The position numbers and the translations under genes are program-made. A stretch of DNA of 40,302 nt from Candidatus Delongbacteria bacterium (GTDB lineage Bacteria; UBA4055). Positions 1 through 8,487 of the stretch are shown here, piece by piece. Position 1 is the first letter of the stretch; each line of letters starts with the position of its first letter. The notes beneath the pieces were generated by a model. It saw only the letters and a program-made list of their open reading frames with translations. It was not told where the DNA came from and ran no database searches. Where the stretch lies: NCBI GenBank assembly GCA_016937995.1, contig JAFGVM010000071.1, forward strand, positions 1 to 40,302, read 5' to 3'.

Positions 1-10
1 ATTTATCGCA

Positions 11-40
11 TAAAAAAAGGGAGTGAACACTCCCTTTAAA
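11..40 (-). terminator. Rho-independent terminator of the DUF6754 membrane operon
   Basis: A 9-bp perfect stem (16-24 with 29-37) closes a 4-base loop. Read on the minus strand it is followed by a run of seven T. It lies just beyond the stop codon of the last gene of the four-gene membrane operon, so it should end that transcript. The sequence on the other side is also T-rich, so it may work in both directions. Confidence 0.85.
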
Positions 41-57
41 AAATATCAGATCATAAT

Positions 58-810
58 TTATAAAACACCCTCATCATTGAATTCGCGTTCCTTGTGGAAG
101 AATTTGAAATAAACTATCAGGAATACTACAATAACAGCCGATGATACTATAGATTCGTACGGATGATCTACAAGTAGAATAGATCTATCAATGAACAATG
201 ATACTCTTCCCATAACAGTTGAACCGAATGCCGCACCAAAGAAGATCATCATTATCAAAATACCTACCCTTGCTGTTTTTCCAAGTAATCCTCTGTGAGG
301 CTTTGAGAAAAAGAAATACATCAAAGCTGAAAAAGTACCGAATACTAATACGATCCATTTTGAAGTCTCATAAAAAGTTCCCTGATTAACGTTCTCCATA
401 AGACTTGTACTCTGCATAAGTATGTTCTGTACCTGAATAGGTATCTGCATACCTGCCATATATCCGAAAATGAATCCGAAATAGTAATTTGCGACCCAGG
501 CTTTTTTTCTACTGAATCTGAAAAGCATTGTAGAAGCAAGAAGTAACCAGAAAATGATCGTAAGATCAGATAAATGGAACTCTACGAACATATCTGTTAA
601 CGGCATAATGAAAAAAGGTTTTACACTTATATGCCACAGTAATGTCCAGAAATATCCTAACGATATACCAATAAAGATATTTTCACCAATTTTAAATAAT
701 GGATTGTCTCTATACAAAAATGACATTATCATAAGAGTAGCTATAACAGGCACCCAGTTCGTAAAAAAATCATTTAAAAAGATTGCATCCAAAAATGTAT
801 TCAAGTCCAT
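58..810 (-). CDS. Polytopic membrane protein of unknown function, last gene of the DUF6754 operon
   Basis: This 250-residue protein is almost all hydrophobic, with about six to seven likely transmembrane segments (roughly residues 17-34, 42-60, 82-98, 108-122, 150-168, 180-203, 216-237) and a short charged C-terminal tail. I recognise no catalytic motif or named family. A strong AAGGAGGT site lies just before the ATG, and the ATG overlaps the stop codon of the upstream gene by one base, so the two genes are probably translationally coupled. It is the fourth gene of a tight unit that starts with the 621-aa DUF6754-like protein, and a terminator follows. It is most likely a membrane subunit of one complex made by these four genes; that is inference from gene order only. 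Confidence 0.85.
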   Translation of the reverse strand: MDLNTFLDAIFLNDFFTNWVPVIATLMIMSFLYRDNPLFKIGENIFIGISLGYFWTLLWHISVKPFFIMPLTDMFVEFHLSDLTIIFWLLLASTMLFRFSRKKAWVANYYFGFIFGYMAGMQIPIQVQNILMQSTSLMENVNQGTFYETSKWIVLVFGTFSALMYFFFSKPHRGLLGKTARVGILIMMIFFGAAFGSTVMGRVSLFIDRSILLVDHPYESIVSSAVIVVFLIVYFKFFHKEREFNDEGVL

Positions 811-1649
811 TACTTACCTCCTTTCTTACGTTCTATGAAATAAACAATATTACCTATCAGAACGAGTCCGAATATGACCAAATGTGAAAATGTTAAGGAC
901 GACAATCCTTTTGTTGCACTTCCGTAATAGTCAACTTTATATTTTTCTGAAACTAACTTCTCATATTCAGCTGCACCTCTAAGTCCGTTACTTAATCCAA
1001 CAAGCTGTCCTGTTTGATAGTAAGGAATAAAGTCAGGACCAAGCACCGCTGTAACAGCAAGAGCAAATTTGTAATGAAACCTGATCTGCATATCAATGAA
1101 AGCCTGATGCCAGCCCGAACCGGTAAGACCCAGCATAAAATCAATATCCTCCAAAGTTTCAACTCCTTCAAATATCTTTCCTTCTTTCTTGAATGTCCCT
1201 TTATAATCTGAGACCATACTGAATATCTGAATATTAGGCATAATAGGGATATAGTCCATATGTATGTAATCTACTCCTTCCTCCAAATTCCTGAATTCTT
1301 CCATGTTCATTATTTTTTTAACTGTCTCTTTTCCAAGTCCCATTCCGTTAACTGACGCACCATAATAAATAAATACTTTTAGTTTCTTGATCAAACAATG
1401 CTTATAAAAAGCTTCAAAAAATGGTAAAAGTTCAGCTTTTTGTGTTGGTGTGAATGCAAAATCTATATGTACGGCATCTCCTTCTTTCAAGGCTTCTATC
1501 TCATCAAAGATGGCTTTTGTTTCTTTCGAAGCTGAGACCGGGAATTTAAGAAAATCAAATCCTGGAATCAGAGGAATAATGATCGACAGAAACACCAAAA
1601 GATATATAATCCTTCTGTCGAGATTTTTAAGTTTTTCTAATATGTTCAT
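810..1649 (-). CDS. Membrane-anchored extracytoplasmic-domain protein of unknown function
   Basis: This 279-residue protein has one hydrophobic helix near the N-terminus (about 13-31), a soluble middle of about 215 residues, and a second helix near the C-terminus (about 248-270) followed by a basic RKKGGK end. The middle alternates strand-like and helix-like stretches (VHIDFAF, LKVFIYYGAS), which hints at an alpha/beta fold. It also has a glycine- and tryptophan-rich patch (GLTGSGWHQAF, near 173-183). By the positive-inside rule the middle domain is probably outside the cytoplasm, but this is uncertain. It is the third gene of the DUF6754 unit, and its stop overlaps the next start. I know of no characterised homologue. 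Confidence 0.85.
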   Translation of the reverse strand: MNILEKLKNLDRRIIYLLVFLSIIIPLIPGFDFLKFPVSASKETKAIFDEIEALKEGDAVHIDFAFTPTQKAELLPFFEAFYKHCLIKKLKVFIYYGASVNGMGLGKETVKKIMNMEEFRNLEEGVDYIHMDYIPIMPNIQIFSMVSDYKGTFKKEGKIFEGVETLEDIDFMLGLTGSGWHQAFIDMQIRFHYKFALAVTAVLGPDFIPYYQTGQLVGLSNGLRGAAEYEKLVSEKYKVDYYGSATKGLSSLTFSHLVIFGLVLIGNIVYFIERKKGGK

Positions 1650-1677
1650 ATTTCAACCTTTATTATTTTCTTTTATT

Positions 1678-2292
1678 TTATTCAGACAAGTGTGATCTTT
1701 CAAGACCAAAGAATATTCTTATCATCATAGTTATCATACCAAGATAACCTCCAAAGATGATCGCTCTTCTTCCTGCACTTGAAGGAGCATCCATGATCCA
1801 TTCACCTATCACAGGTATCTTATCCCACATTGCTTCACCCAGAGTAATCTTACTTAGCATCACGAACACAGAAGCAATAAGCAACACTGCTGATTCAAGA
1901 GATTTAGCTTTAAATGATCTGTAAGCTGCTGATGCTATGTAAAAAGCAAGTAATGCAAATACTGTTGCCTGGAAAGGAATGTATACATTGAAGAACATTG
2001 AACTGAAAGGTGTTCCGGCCGCTGTTCCTCTTTGAACACCAAGGAATATCATAAGAATTATCATTGATACTCTCAGAATAGAGTAGTACCTTTCATTGTT
2101 GTACTTTATTTTATAGTAATTCTGTCTTACAACAGAATATGCAGCGATCATTATTCCTACTACACCACCGATTTTCAATCCGTTGGAAAAAAATATCTTA
2201 AGATTATCAAAGAACATCCCTGCAAAGAAGAACTCCAGATACCATAAGCTGGCAGCAATAAGTCCTAATAAAATTGGTATTTCTTTTTTCAT
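1678..2292 (-). CDS. Polytopic membrane protein of unknown function, second gene of the DUF6754 operon
   Basis: This is a very hydrophobic protein of 204 residues with about five to six transmembrane segments. The frame is open to 2349 (223 residues). I prefer the ATG at 2292 because it gives an N-terminus (MKKEIP followed by a membrane helix) typical of inner-membrane proteins, has an AAGGA site upstream, and avoids a 37-base overlap with the preceding gene. With this start the gap to the 621-aa gene is 20 bases. No family motif is recognised. A conserved-looking soluble loop near the end (WDKIPVIGEWIMDAPSSAGRR) could face a partner. Gene order suggests it works with the DUF6754-like protein. 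Confidence 0.8.
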   Translation of the reverse strand: MKKEIPILLGLIAASLWYLEFFFAGMFFDNLKIFFSNGLKIGGVVGIMIAAYSVVRQNYYKIKYNNERYYSILRVSMIILMIFLGVQRGTAAGTPFSSMFFNVYIPFQATVFALLAFYIASAAYRSFKAKSLESAVLLIASVFVMLSKITLGEAMWDKIPVIGEWIMDAPSSAGRRAIIFGGYLGMITMMIRIFFGLERSHLSE

Positions 2293-2312
2293 TTTATCAT
2301 TATCCTTTTTTA

Positions 2313-4178
2313 TTAATGTGTTGACAACAAGTCTCTTATAAACGTCCATTCTGGATTTAAAGTCAGTAATATAGTACTGATAACGAACAAACTACCAAAT
2401 ATCAGCTTTCCGTAATCAGAAAGTTTCAGATTTGATAAAATTTGGGCATCTCTTGAAAGATAAGCTGCAGCTGCATAAAGTTCCTCACCTATCAAAGTGT
2501 AATCACATGCAGTAATGAAGAATGGCAGCTGAGCAGCTGAAACAGTACCTGCGACCTGTATAGCTCCTGCTGCAAAACCAGCTTCTGATATCAGTAATGA
2601 CTCAGCGGCATAATAACCAAAGTGAAGTGCTGTAGCCGGTTTCTTTCTGGCAATTATACCTGATAGACCTGCTGCAAAAGCAAACTGGTCCTGTACAAGA
2701 AAAAAACAGTTATCTTTTTTATGATCTTCAGGATAACCTGCATCTAAAAAACCTGATGCTATCATTTCTTCTGCTATCTGAAGAACGATAGGGTCATAGG
2801 CAGGATAAATTATCTCAGCTTTAAATTCAGCGACTTTTTTTGCAACACTTCTCAGAATAAGCATACTTGCAATAGTCTGAGGCTCAGTGAATCCACCTAA
2901 TCCCGAGTCATATATAATGGGTTTACCCATTTCTGTTGCTCTTCCTACTGCTTCATCGATCGCATCCAGGCCGGGGATCCTTCTTATAAAGATCGAATCT
3001 TTCTTTTTTCTAACGGTGAGAAAAACATAAAAGAAAAGAATGAAGAACATAAATGTGAAAATCAAGACGTTAGTTCTGTATGTTCTAAAACCAGAATCGA
3101 CGTCAAATCTAAAATATTTTTTTGATGCAGAACCCAGGTCCTGGGCAAATTTAATTTTAAGTATATTTTTAAAGTATGTTTCAAATTCCGGATCATCATC
3201 AATTAATTTCTTAACCAGTTCATTGCCTACATCGTAAGTACCGTTAAAACTTCTGTACTGGTTAACTACTCCAAGTATTCTTGTAACCTCGGTAGAGTAA
3301 ACATTGTCTATCGTAACTGCTTTCGCATCGAGCCATTTTTCATGAAGTTCTTTTGATTTTAACTCATCATCTTCTTCTTCAGCTTTCTTTTTTGCCTGAT
3401 ATGTGGTCTCAATGTTAGTTGCGATCTCTTCGAGATACTTCTCTTTATTACCTCTAACATAATCTCCAAGTTTCTTTGAGAAAAGTTCAAGTTTTTCCTG
3501 TAAGTCATCATCAATGTAAAGGAAGTAGACCCTTTTATCTGTTACACGTGTAACTTCTGCGTAAATATTGTCAAGCATTTCATCGTAACCAATGGTATAT
3601 CTCATAAGAACCTTGTATGAGCTTTGTAATTTATCACCATAGTCCTTTATACCATTGTTATCAGCTGCTTCAAGTCTGATAAGATCGTCAATTGCAGTAA
3701 GTTGATCCTGCATTGGTTTAGAAAGATGACCTACAAGTGCCGGATTCTCAATTTCTCCGGCCAATTCTTTGTCTATCCATGATAAATTATTTTCGAGTAG
3801 ATTTCTCAGTGTTTCAGAAACACCGTTATCTTTCAATTCCAGAATTGCTACTCTGATCTTCTCAAGTTCTACTGCAGTAATTTTGTTAGGATCTTCTCCT
3901 GATTTGAAAAAATCTTCCATAAATCCTATAATCCGGGGAAGAAGAATATCATAATCTCGGGTTACATCCCATTCATCGCTGATCTTTGTAAATTCTTCGG
4001 CAACTTCTTTACAAAGCTTTTCTTCATCGCTAAGCTCTTTTACAGGCTCAGCAAAAACAGTTGAATCTGTTTCAGTTACTGATAAAGAATCCTGTTTACT
4101 TTCAGGTGCGGTGTCGATTTGTGCATACATATACAAGACGAGCATCAAAAGTATCAGGATTGATAAAGTCCTTTTCAT
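2313..4178 (-). CDS. DUF6754-like membrane protein with large periplasmic helical region
   Basis: This 621-residue protein starts with a signal-type helix (1-20). A charged, mostly helical region of about 345 residues follows, including a lysine/glutamate-rich coiled-coil-like stretch near 240-285. A transmembrane helix lies at about 370-388. The cytoplasmic alpha/beta domain (about 398-590) contains IPGLDAIDEAVGRATEMGKP, and a last hydrophobic helix lies near 594-611. From memory, the GLDAIDEAVGRATEMG block is the hallmark of Pfam DUF6754, whose function is unknown; this needs a profile search. It heads a four-gene unit with three other membrane proteins and sits behind a TTGACA promoter. 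The domain layout resembles a sensor or scaffold that passes a signal across the membrane, but no enzymatic motif supports a specific role. Confidence 0.8.
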   Translation of the reverse strand: MKRTLSILILLMLVLYMYAQIDTAPESKQDSLSVTETDSTVFAEPVKELSDEEKLCKEVAEEFTKISDEWDVTRDYDILLPRIIGFMEDFFKSGEDPNKITAVELEKIRVAILELKDNGVSETLRNLLENNLSWIDKELAGEIENPALVGHLSKPMQDQLTAIDDLIRLEAADNNGIKDYGDKLQSSYKVLMRYTIGYDEMLDNIYAEVTRVTDKRVYFLYIDDDLQEKLELFSKKLGDYVRGNKEKYLEEIATNIETTYQAKKKAEEEDDELKSKELHEKWLDAKAVTIDNVYSTEVTRILGVVNQYRSFNGTYDVGNELVKKLIDDDPEFETYFKNILKIKFAQDLGSASKKYFRFDVDSGFRTYRTNVLIFTFMFFILFFYVFLTVRKKKDSIFIRRIPGLDAIDEAVGRATEMGKPIIYDSGLGGFTEPQTIASMLILRSVAKKVAEFKAEIIYPAYDPIVLQIAEEMIASGFLDAGYPEDHKKDNCFFLVQDQFAFAAGLSGIIARKKPATALHFGYYAAESLLISEAGFAAGAIQVAGTVSAAQLPFFITACDYTLIGEELYAAAAYLSRDAQILSNLKLSDYGKLIFGSLFVISTILLTLNPEWTFIRDLLSTH

Positions 4179-4227
4179 AAAAGTCTTTTCCGTTTTTTAT
4201 TATTAATCATTTATCTTCAAGACAAGG

Positions 4228-4256
4228 ATATTAAGTAAATAAAAAAAAAATGTCAA
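4228..4256 (-). promoter_or_regulatory. Sigma70-type promoter of the DUF6754 operon
   Basis: On the minus strand a perfect TTGACA (-35, at 4251-4256) is separated by 17 bases, mostly T, from TAATAT (-10, at 4228-4233). Transcription would start near 4221, about 43 bases before the ATG at 4178. A weak 6-bp hairpin (4256-4271) sits directly upstream and, followed by the T-rich spacer, might also help end the lipoprotein transcript. Confidence 0.65.
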
Positions 4257-4303
4257 ACTAATAATTTAGTTCTTTATATGGGATTTTTTGCATTTCTGAG
4301 GTA

Positions 4304-5443
4304 TCAGTAGCTGTAAACTTTTACGATCATATTTGTATCATCATAAATCAGCAACTTATCATCAACAAATACTTTACTAAATTCATCCTCAGCTCTGTAA
4401 AAATCATTATCTTTATTAAAATTAACTGTGTTCAAAAAAACACCTGATTTAAATATGTCAACTACAAATTGGAACTGATCAGATTTTTCAGTTTTCCGTG
4501 CACTTTCAACCAGTAAATAACCATTTTTATCAATGTACAATTTTTTAATAGAATTTTTAAAGGTCATTTTATCAGTATCTATATTTGCTCTTCTGAATCT
4601 TCTTTCTGTGATCTCTTTCATGTAGGCAATTTCCTCATCACTGTATCTGATACGGGCAAAATTTTTCTTTATTGTTTCAATATGTTTTCCATCTGAATCG
4701 TAAACTTTTATGGAATATTTACTGTTACTCGTTTCGACAACATATACTTTTTCGTTATCAGTCGTGAATTCAATGATATGGTCCATCGGATTATAAGTTT
4801 CCCAGTCAAAATCAAAAGATTCAGAATAGAGTGAATGGAGAACGTTGAACTTCCTGTCAAAGATAGAAAGTTGAATAGTCATTACCCTTGCACCGCTGTT
4901 TCTAGAAACGTTGGATAACATACCTACAAACTTATCGTTATTAAATTTTGTGAACGATCTTGGAGTACCTGTATCTCTGGGCATCAAAATATCACTGATA
5001 TAATTACCGTCCGAATCAAATTTCAGAACTTTCCGTGCTCTCATATCAGAAACGTAGATAGTATCTTCCGAGATGACCATATCAGATGGACGGACCATCT
5101 CCCCTGGACCGTTACCTCTCTTCCCCATTGAAAGAATATATTCTCCTTTCGTATCGAACTTCTTTACAACTGACTTTCTTCTATCAAGGATATACAGATT
5201 CCCTTTACTGTCAGTTTTCACCATTGAAATATCATTCAGAACAACATTTGTGTCAGCGATATCTTCTTCATATTCACCAACTGAAAAAAGTTCTTTTGTG
5301 GTATATTTAAAATTTTTGTCAGATGGATTTGTATTCTTGTAAATTTTAACAGCATCAATACCTTTAGAAGAATTATCTTTTTTTGAGCAGCCGGCAAAAA
5401 CCAAGATCAAGCTTATTATAACAAAATAGAATATCTTTTTCAT
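4304..5443 (-). CDS. Lipoprotein with 6-bladed beta-propeller (NHL-like) domain
   Basis: This 379-residue protein begins with a lipoprotein signal peptide and a lipobox (LVFAGC), so Cys19 should be lipidated and the protein anchored in a membrane facing the periplasm or the surface. The rest is made of NHL/YWTD-like blades, for example DSKGNLYILDRR with VKKFDTKGEY, and ISEDTIYVSDMRARKVLKFD with GNYISDI. It matches the general type annotated as 6-bladed beta-propeller protein in Bacteroidetes-like genomes. No catalytic residues are evident, so a binding role is more likely than an enzymatic one. An AAGGAGA site precedes the ATG. It appears to be a single-gene unit between the tRNA and the DUF6754 operon. 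Confidence 0.85.
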   Translation of the reverse strand: MKKIFYFVIISLILVFAGCSKKDNSSKGIDAVKIYKNTNPSDKNFKYTTKELFSVGEYEEDIADTNVVLNDISMVKTDSKGNLYILDRRKSVVKKFDTKGEYILSMGKRGNGPGEMVRPSDMVISEDTIYVSDMRARKVLKFDSDGNYISDILMPRDTGTPRSFTKFNNDKFVGMLSNVSRNSGARVMTIQLSIFDRKFNVLHSLYSESFDFDWETYNPMDHIIEFTTDNEKVYVVETSNSKYSIKVYDSDGKHIETIKKNFARIRYSDEEIAYMKEITERRFRRANIDTDKMTFKNSIKKLYIDKNGYLLVESARKTEKSDQFQFVVDIFKSGVFLNTVNFNKDNDFYRAEDEFSKVFVDDKLLIYDDTNMIVKVYSY

Positions 5444-5537
5444 CTGAACATCTCCTTATATTACCAAAGTTAACGGAAAGTAATGAAAATTATTTCAAAT
5501 TTCTAATGATTAATATCAAATTATTATAAAAAAGCAC

Positions 5538-5566
5538 TTGCCAAGGTTTTTATTTTATTTTATATT
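5538..5566 (+). promoter_or_regulatory. Promoter of the tRNA gene
   Basis: TTGCCA (5538-5543) is separated by 17 bases from TATATT (5561-5566), which places the transcription start about 7 bases before the mature tRNA. The -10 region reads TATATTTG, which by chance or descent also fits the Bacteroidetes TAnnTTTG box. The -35 and the 17-base spacing fit the usual sigma70 pattern seen at other genes here. Confidence 0.7.
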
Positions 5567-5579
5567 TGCATCGGTTTAT

Positions 5580-5653
5580 GGCGGTATAGCTCAGTTGGTT
5601 AGAGCAGTGGAATCATAATCCACGTGTCCGCGGTTCAAATCCGTGTACCGCTA
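5580..5653 (+). tRNA. tRNA with CAU anticodon, probably elongator tRNA-Met
   Basis: A 74-base cloverleaf can be drawn by eye. The acceptor stem has a G-U first pair. The D-arm is TAGCTCAGTTGGTTAGAGCA, the anticodon stem GTGGA/TCCAC holds loop ATCATAA (anticodon CAT), the variable loop has five bases, and the T-arm loop is TTCAAAT. The CCA end is not encoded. The anticodon stem lacks the three G-C pairs of initiator tRNA, so this is not tRNA-fMet. The choice between elongator Met and lysidine-modified Ile2 cannot be settled by eye; Met is more likely. It has its own promoter and terminator. Confidence 0.93.
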
Positions 5654-5654
5654 C

Positions 5655-5685
5655 AAAAAAACTCCGATCTATCGGAGTTTTTTTA
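5655..5685. terminator. Bidirectional terminator between the tRNA and the methyltransferase gene
   Basis: ACTCCGAT (5661-5668) pairs with ATCGGAGT (5671-5678), and the flanking A/T runs extend the stem. T-runs follow on both strands. It can end the tRNA transcript on the plus strand and the long degP-psd-pssA-rib operon on the minus strand. It overlaps the last codon and stop of the methyltransferase gene. Confidence 0.88.
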
Positions 5686-6558
5686 TTTCGTTAATTTGAG
5701 TACTACAAAAACTCTGTTTTGCATACCGAAAAGATCAGCTAAAAACCATAATAACGGTATTGAAAATCGTACAGCATATTTATTAAAAGTGCTTAAATAA
5801 GAGGTCTTTCCGATAATCTCTCTTATCGGTGAATTTATTTTTTCATTTAATTCTATCTCAAAACCGAGATCTTTCAAAATTTCAAATGTTTTCGAACTGA
5901 ACTTATGAATATGACCGTCTGGATTTACTCCATAGTAATTCAGTCTGTGACCGGTCAATTTATCTCCAAGCCTGGCAAATTTATGAATCAGACTGTTCTG
6001 AGTAGGAGTTTCAATTATCAATGAGCCTTCATTTCTTAGAATTCTCTTACACTCCAAAAGAAATTCTTTAGGATGAGGAAGATGTTCTATAAGATTAAAT
6101 GCAAAAATCATATCGAATGAGTTTTGATCATAAAAATTATCCAATGCTCCAAAACGTGATCTTATTTTTCTTTTGTTACAATATTCTACTGCATTATGGT
6201 TAATATCACAACCTTCAGCCTGTAATCCGAATTCCTCGCAAACGTCAAGAAAAAATCCCAATCCCGATCCCACATCGAGTATTTTCTTAATCTTGATATC
6301 AGGAATTAATTTTAGAATACCTGCAAGCTGCTTTCTAAATCTTTCCTTCTGAAAACTTTCCTCTTTAAGATAAACATCCTCTGCCCAGTATTCTGAATCA
6401 ATTGCTTTATCAAAATTTTGAGTGGTAAGTGGATCTGACCATAAAAGTTCACATTTAGGACACTGCAATATTTTGTATCTTGAACCTTTACCGTAAAAAA
6501 CACCTGTAAAACCTTCTCCACAGATGTCACAGTATTTCTGATTTTGATCATTGATCAT
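5683..6558 (-). CDS. Class I SAM-dependent methyltransferase with N-terminal zinc ribbon
   Basis: This 291-residue protein has a zinc-ribbon-like start with two CxxC pairs (Cys10/Cys13 and Cys33/Cys36), then a Rossmann-type methyltransferase domain. Motif I is LDVGSGLGFF (94-103), an acidic CDIN follows beta-strand 2, and the motif-IV-like FDMIFAFNLIEHLPHP is typical of Methyltransf_11/12/23 proteins. The substrate is unknown; this class often acts on sugars, lipids or cofactors during envelope glycan synthesis. The ATG lies inside a heptamer repeat (6544-6564), 3 bases after the ribBA stop, with only a weak ribosome site, so translation probably depends on ribBA. It is the last gene of the operon. 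Confidence 0.88.
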   Translation of the reverse strand: MINDQNQKYCDICGEGFTGVFYGKGSRYKILQCPKCELLWSDPLTTQNFDKAIDSEYWAEDVYLKEESFQKERFRKQLAGILKLIPDIKIKKILDVGSGLGFFLDVCEEFGLQAEGCDINHNAVEYCNKRKIRSRFGALDNFYDQNSFDMIFAFNLIEHLPHPKEFLLECKRILRNEGSLIIETPTQNSLIHKFARLGDKLTGHRLNYYGVNPDGHIHKFSSKTFEILKDLGFEIELNEKINSPIREIIGKTSYLSTFNKYAVRFSIPLLWFLADLFGMQNRVFVVLKLTK

Positions 6559-6564
6559 TGATTA
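6544..6564. repeat. Heptamer tandem array at the methyltransferase start (unit TTGATCA)
   Basis: Three consecutive 7-base units, TTGATCA, TTGATCA and TTGATTA, cover the ribBA-methyltransferase junction and encode the first residues of the methyltransferase (MIND). The unit differs from those of the other arrays in this window but the period is the same. Confidence 0.7.
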
Positions 6565-7764
6565 TTTCTTACCCAGTATCATGTGTCCCATCTTGTCACG
6601 TTTTGTTTTAAGATAGTGTTCATTCTCGACCTTACAGCCTACCTCAATAGGCACTCTTTCAACATTTTTCAAACCATAACCCTGTAAACCTACTAGTTTT
6701 TTAGGATTATTGGTCATAAGCCTTATGTTCTTAATTCCCAGATCAACAAGGATCTGAGCACCTATACCGTAATCCCTAAGATCTGCAGGAAAACCGAGTT
6801 CTTCGTTAGCTTCCACAGTATCAAGTCCATTGTCCTGTAAATGATATGCTTTTATCTTTGCTCTGAGGCCTATTCCTCTGCCTTCCTGACGCATATAAAC
6901 AAGAACTCCACGTCCTTCTTTGGATATCATTTCCAATGCTGCATGAAGCTGGTCACCACAGTCACATCTGCCGCTACCGAAAACATCTCCGGTAAGACAT
7001 TCTGAATGTACCCTGACCAGAACAGGTTCTTCAGTCTTAACATCTCCTTTGACCAAAGCTATATGCTCCTGATCATCTATTTTTGACAAATAGTATTTTA
7101 TCTTGAATTCTCCATACATAGTAGGAAGATCTGCAACAGTTTCACACTCAACGAGTTTTTCCCTTTGCCTGCGGTACTCAATAAGGTCCTGAATTGTCGC
7201 AAGTTTGATACCGTGTTTTTTTGCAAAGACCTTAAGTTCAGGCAATCGTGCCATTGAACCGTCTTCGTTCATTATCTCACAGATTACACCTGCAGGTTTT
7301 AATCCAGCCATTCTGGACAGGTCTACCGCTGCCTCTGTGTGGCCTGATCTTACGAGCACTCCTCCGTTCCTTGCGATCAAAGGGAACATATGACCCGGTT
7401 TTGCAAAATCAGATGGTTTTGAATTATCATCTATTAACGCATTGACTGATTTATACCTGTCGAAAGCAGAAATACCTGTTGTTGTACCGTGTATATAATC
7501 AACTGATATTGTAAAATTAGTATGCTTGGCATCAGTATTGTTATTTGTCATCAGTTCTAATTCTTTTTGCTTAGCGAGATCTTCAGTCACAGGCATACAA
7601 ATAAGACCTCTTGCATATTTGGTCATAAAATTTATAGTTTCAGGTGTAGCTAATTCTGCCGCCATTACCAGATCACCCTCGTTCTCTCTGTTTTCATCAT
7701 CAAGAAGTATGATCATTTTACCATGTTTTATGTCTTCAACTATGTCTTCAATTTTACTAAGCAT
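6562..7764 (-). CDS. ribBA: Bifunctional DHBP synthase / GTP cyclohydrolase II
   Basis: This 400-residue fusion catalyses two early steps of riboflavin synthesis. Residues 1-200 are RibB, which converts ribulose 5-phosphate to 3,4-dihydroxy-2-butanone 4-phosphate; it has the acidic [10 protein letters not shown] loop (22-31) and the RSGHTEA segment near 139-145. Residues 205-400 are RibA, which opens GTP; it has the zinc cysteines Cys256, Cys267 and Cys269 in SECLTGD...GRCDCGD and the RQEGRGIGL segment. Both halves look complete and the length is normal for RibBA. GGGAT lies before the ATG. It follows ribE by 89 bases, and an intergenic heptamer repeat lies in the gap. I see no FMN riboswitch ahead of either gene. 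Confidence 0.97.
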   Translation of the reverse strand: MLSKIEDIVEDIKHGKMIILLDDENRENEGDLVMAAELATPETINFMTKYARGLICMPVTEDLAKQKELELMTNNNTDAKHTNFTISVDYIHGTTTGISAFDRYKSVNALIDDNSKPSDFAKPGHMFPLIARNGGVLVRSGHTEAAVDLSRMAGLKPAGVICEIMNEDGSMARLPELKVFAKKHGIKLATIQDLIEYRRQREKLVECETVADLPTMYGEFKIKYYLSKIDDQEHIALVKGDVKTEEPVLVRVHSECLTGDVFGSGRCDCGDQLHAALEMISKEGRGVLVYMRQEGRGIGLRAKIKAYHLQDNGLDTVEANEELGFPADLRDYGIGAQILVDLGIKNIRLMTNNPKKLVGLQGYGLKNVERVPIEVGCKVENEHYLKTKRDKMGHMILGKK

Positions 7765-7835
7765 TATTTATCCCTAATGTTTTTATTTTTTATACTTCAG
7801 ACCCTTTAATAAATTCAGGTGAACAATATTCTACC

Positions 7836-7850
7836 TGGTCACTGGTCACT
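7836..7850. repeat. Short heptamer repeat between ribE and ribBA (unit GGTCACT)
   Basis: Two 7-base units form TGGTCACTGGTCACT just past the ribE stop codon. On the other strand they read AGTGACC twice. The unit is the same class as in the arrays at 16171, 16551 and 33266. Confidence 0.65.
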
Positions 7851-7853
7851 ATC

Positions 7854-8486
7854 TCAATACCCGAGTTCCGTTAAACGATCCATCGTTAATCCAGAGTCTT
7901 TATTTTTTAACATACTTTCTATATACCTTCCGATGATATCAGTTTCAATATTTAATTCAGTCCCGGTCTTCCAGTATTGAGCGGTAGTTCTTTTTAATGT
8001 GTGAGGGATTATAGCAAGTCTAAAATAATTATCATTCACTTCCGCAACCGTCAAACTTATACCGTCAATGCATACTGAACCTTTATGAACAATATATTTC
8101 TTCAGTTCTCCTGGATAATTTATCGTAAATTCTGTTCCAGTAATATTGTTGACTATCTTGGATATTTTTCCCTTCGCATCAACATGTCCCTGAACAATAT
8201 GCCCACCAAGTCTGTCTGAAACTCTCATCGCAGGTTCAAGATTTACTTTTTCCATCAATTTCAATTTATTCAGGGTTGTAAGGTTCAAACTTTCTTTCAC
8301 TGCCTGAACAGTAAAAGATCCTTTATCAACCGCAACAACTGTTAAACATACACCATTGACAGCTATTGAATCATCGATAGCAGCATCCTCGGTTACGATA
8401 GTGCTTCCTACAGTGATTTCTGCACCGTCACCGATGTTTTTGATGTTTTTGATATTCCCTATTTCTTTGATAAGACCAGTAAACAT
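7854..8486 (-). CDS. ribE: Riboflavin synthase, alpha chain
   Basis: The protein catalyses dismutation of two 6,7-dimethyl-8-ribityllumazine molecules to riboflavin. It has 210 residues starting at MFTGLI, the near-invariant N-terminus of the family. The frame is open to 8507, but MFTGLI at 8486 is the better start and lies 1 base after the pssA stop. The two homologous lumazine-binding barrels are visible: the first with VNGVCLTV and RLGGHIVQGHVD, the second with IDGISLTVAEV and IIPHTLKRTT. The length fits the family. No ribH (lumazine synthase) or ribD is in the window, so the pathway must be completed elsewhere. Some genomes call this gene ribC. Confidence 0.96.
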   Translation of the reverse strand: MFTGLIKEIGNIKNIKNIGDGAEITVGSTIVTEDAAIDDSIAVNGVCLTVVAVDKGSFTVQAVKESLNLTTLNKLKLMEKVNLEPAMRVSDRLGGHIVQGHVDAKGKISKIVNNITGTEFTINYPGELKKYIVHKGSVCIDGISLTVAEVNDNYFRLAIIPHTLKRTTAQYWKTGTELNIETDIIGRYIESMLKNKDSGLTMDRLTELGY

Positions 8487-8487
8487 A

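Noticed and set aside
5073-5342. Open frames of 89 and 74 codons opposite the lipoprotein gene
   Set aside because: Both are antisense to a well-supported propeller gene, and two overlapping frames in the same place cannot both be real; no start signals.
7765-7853. FMN riboswitch ahead of ribBA
   Set aside because: The gap is too short and lacks the conserved FMN-aptamer segments; it holds only a heptamer repeat and a ribosome site.
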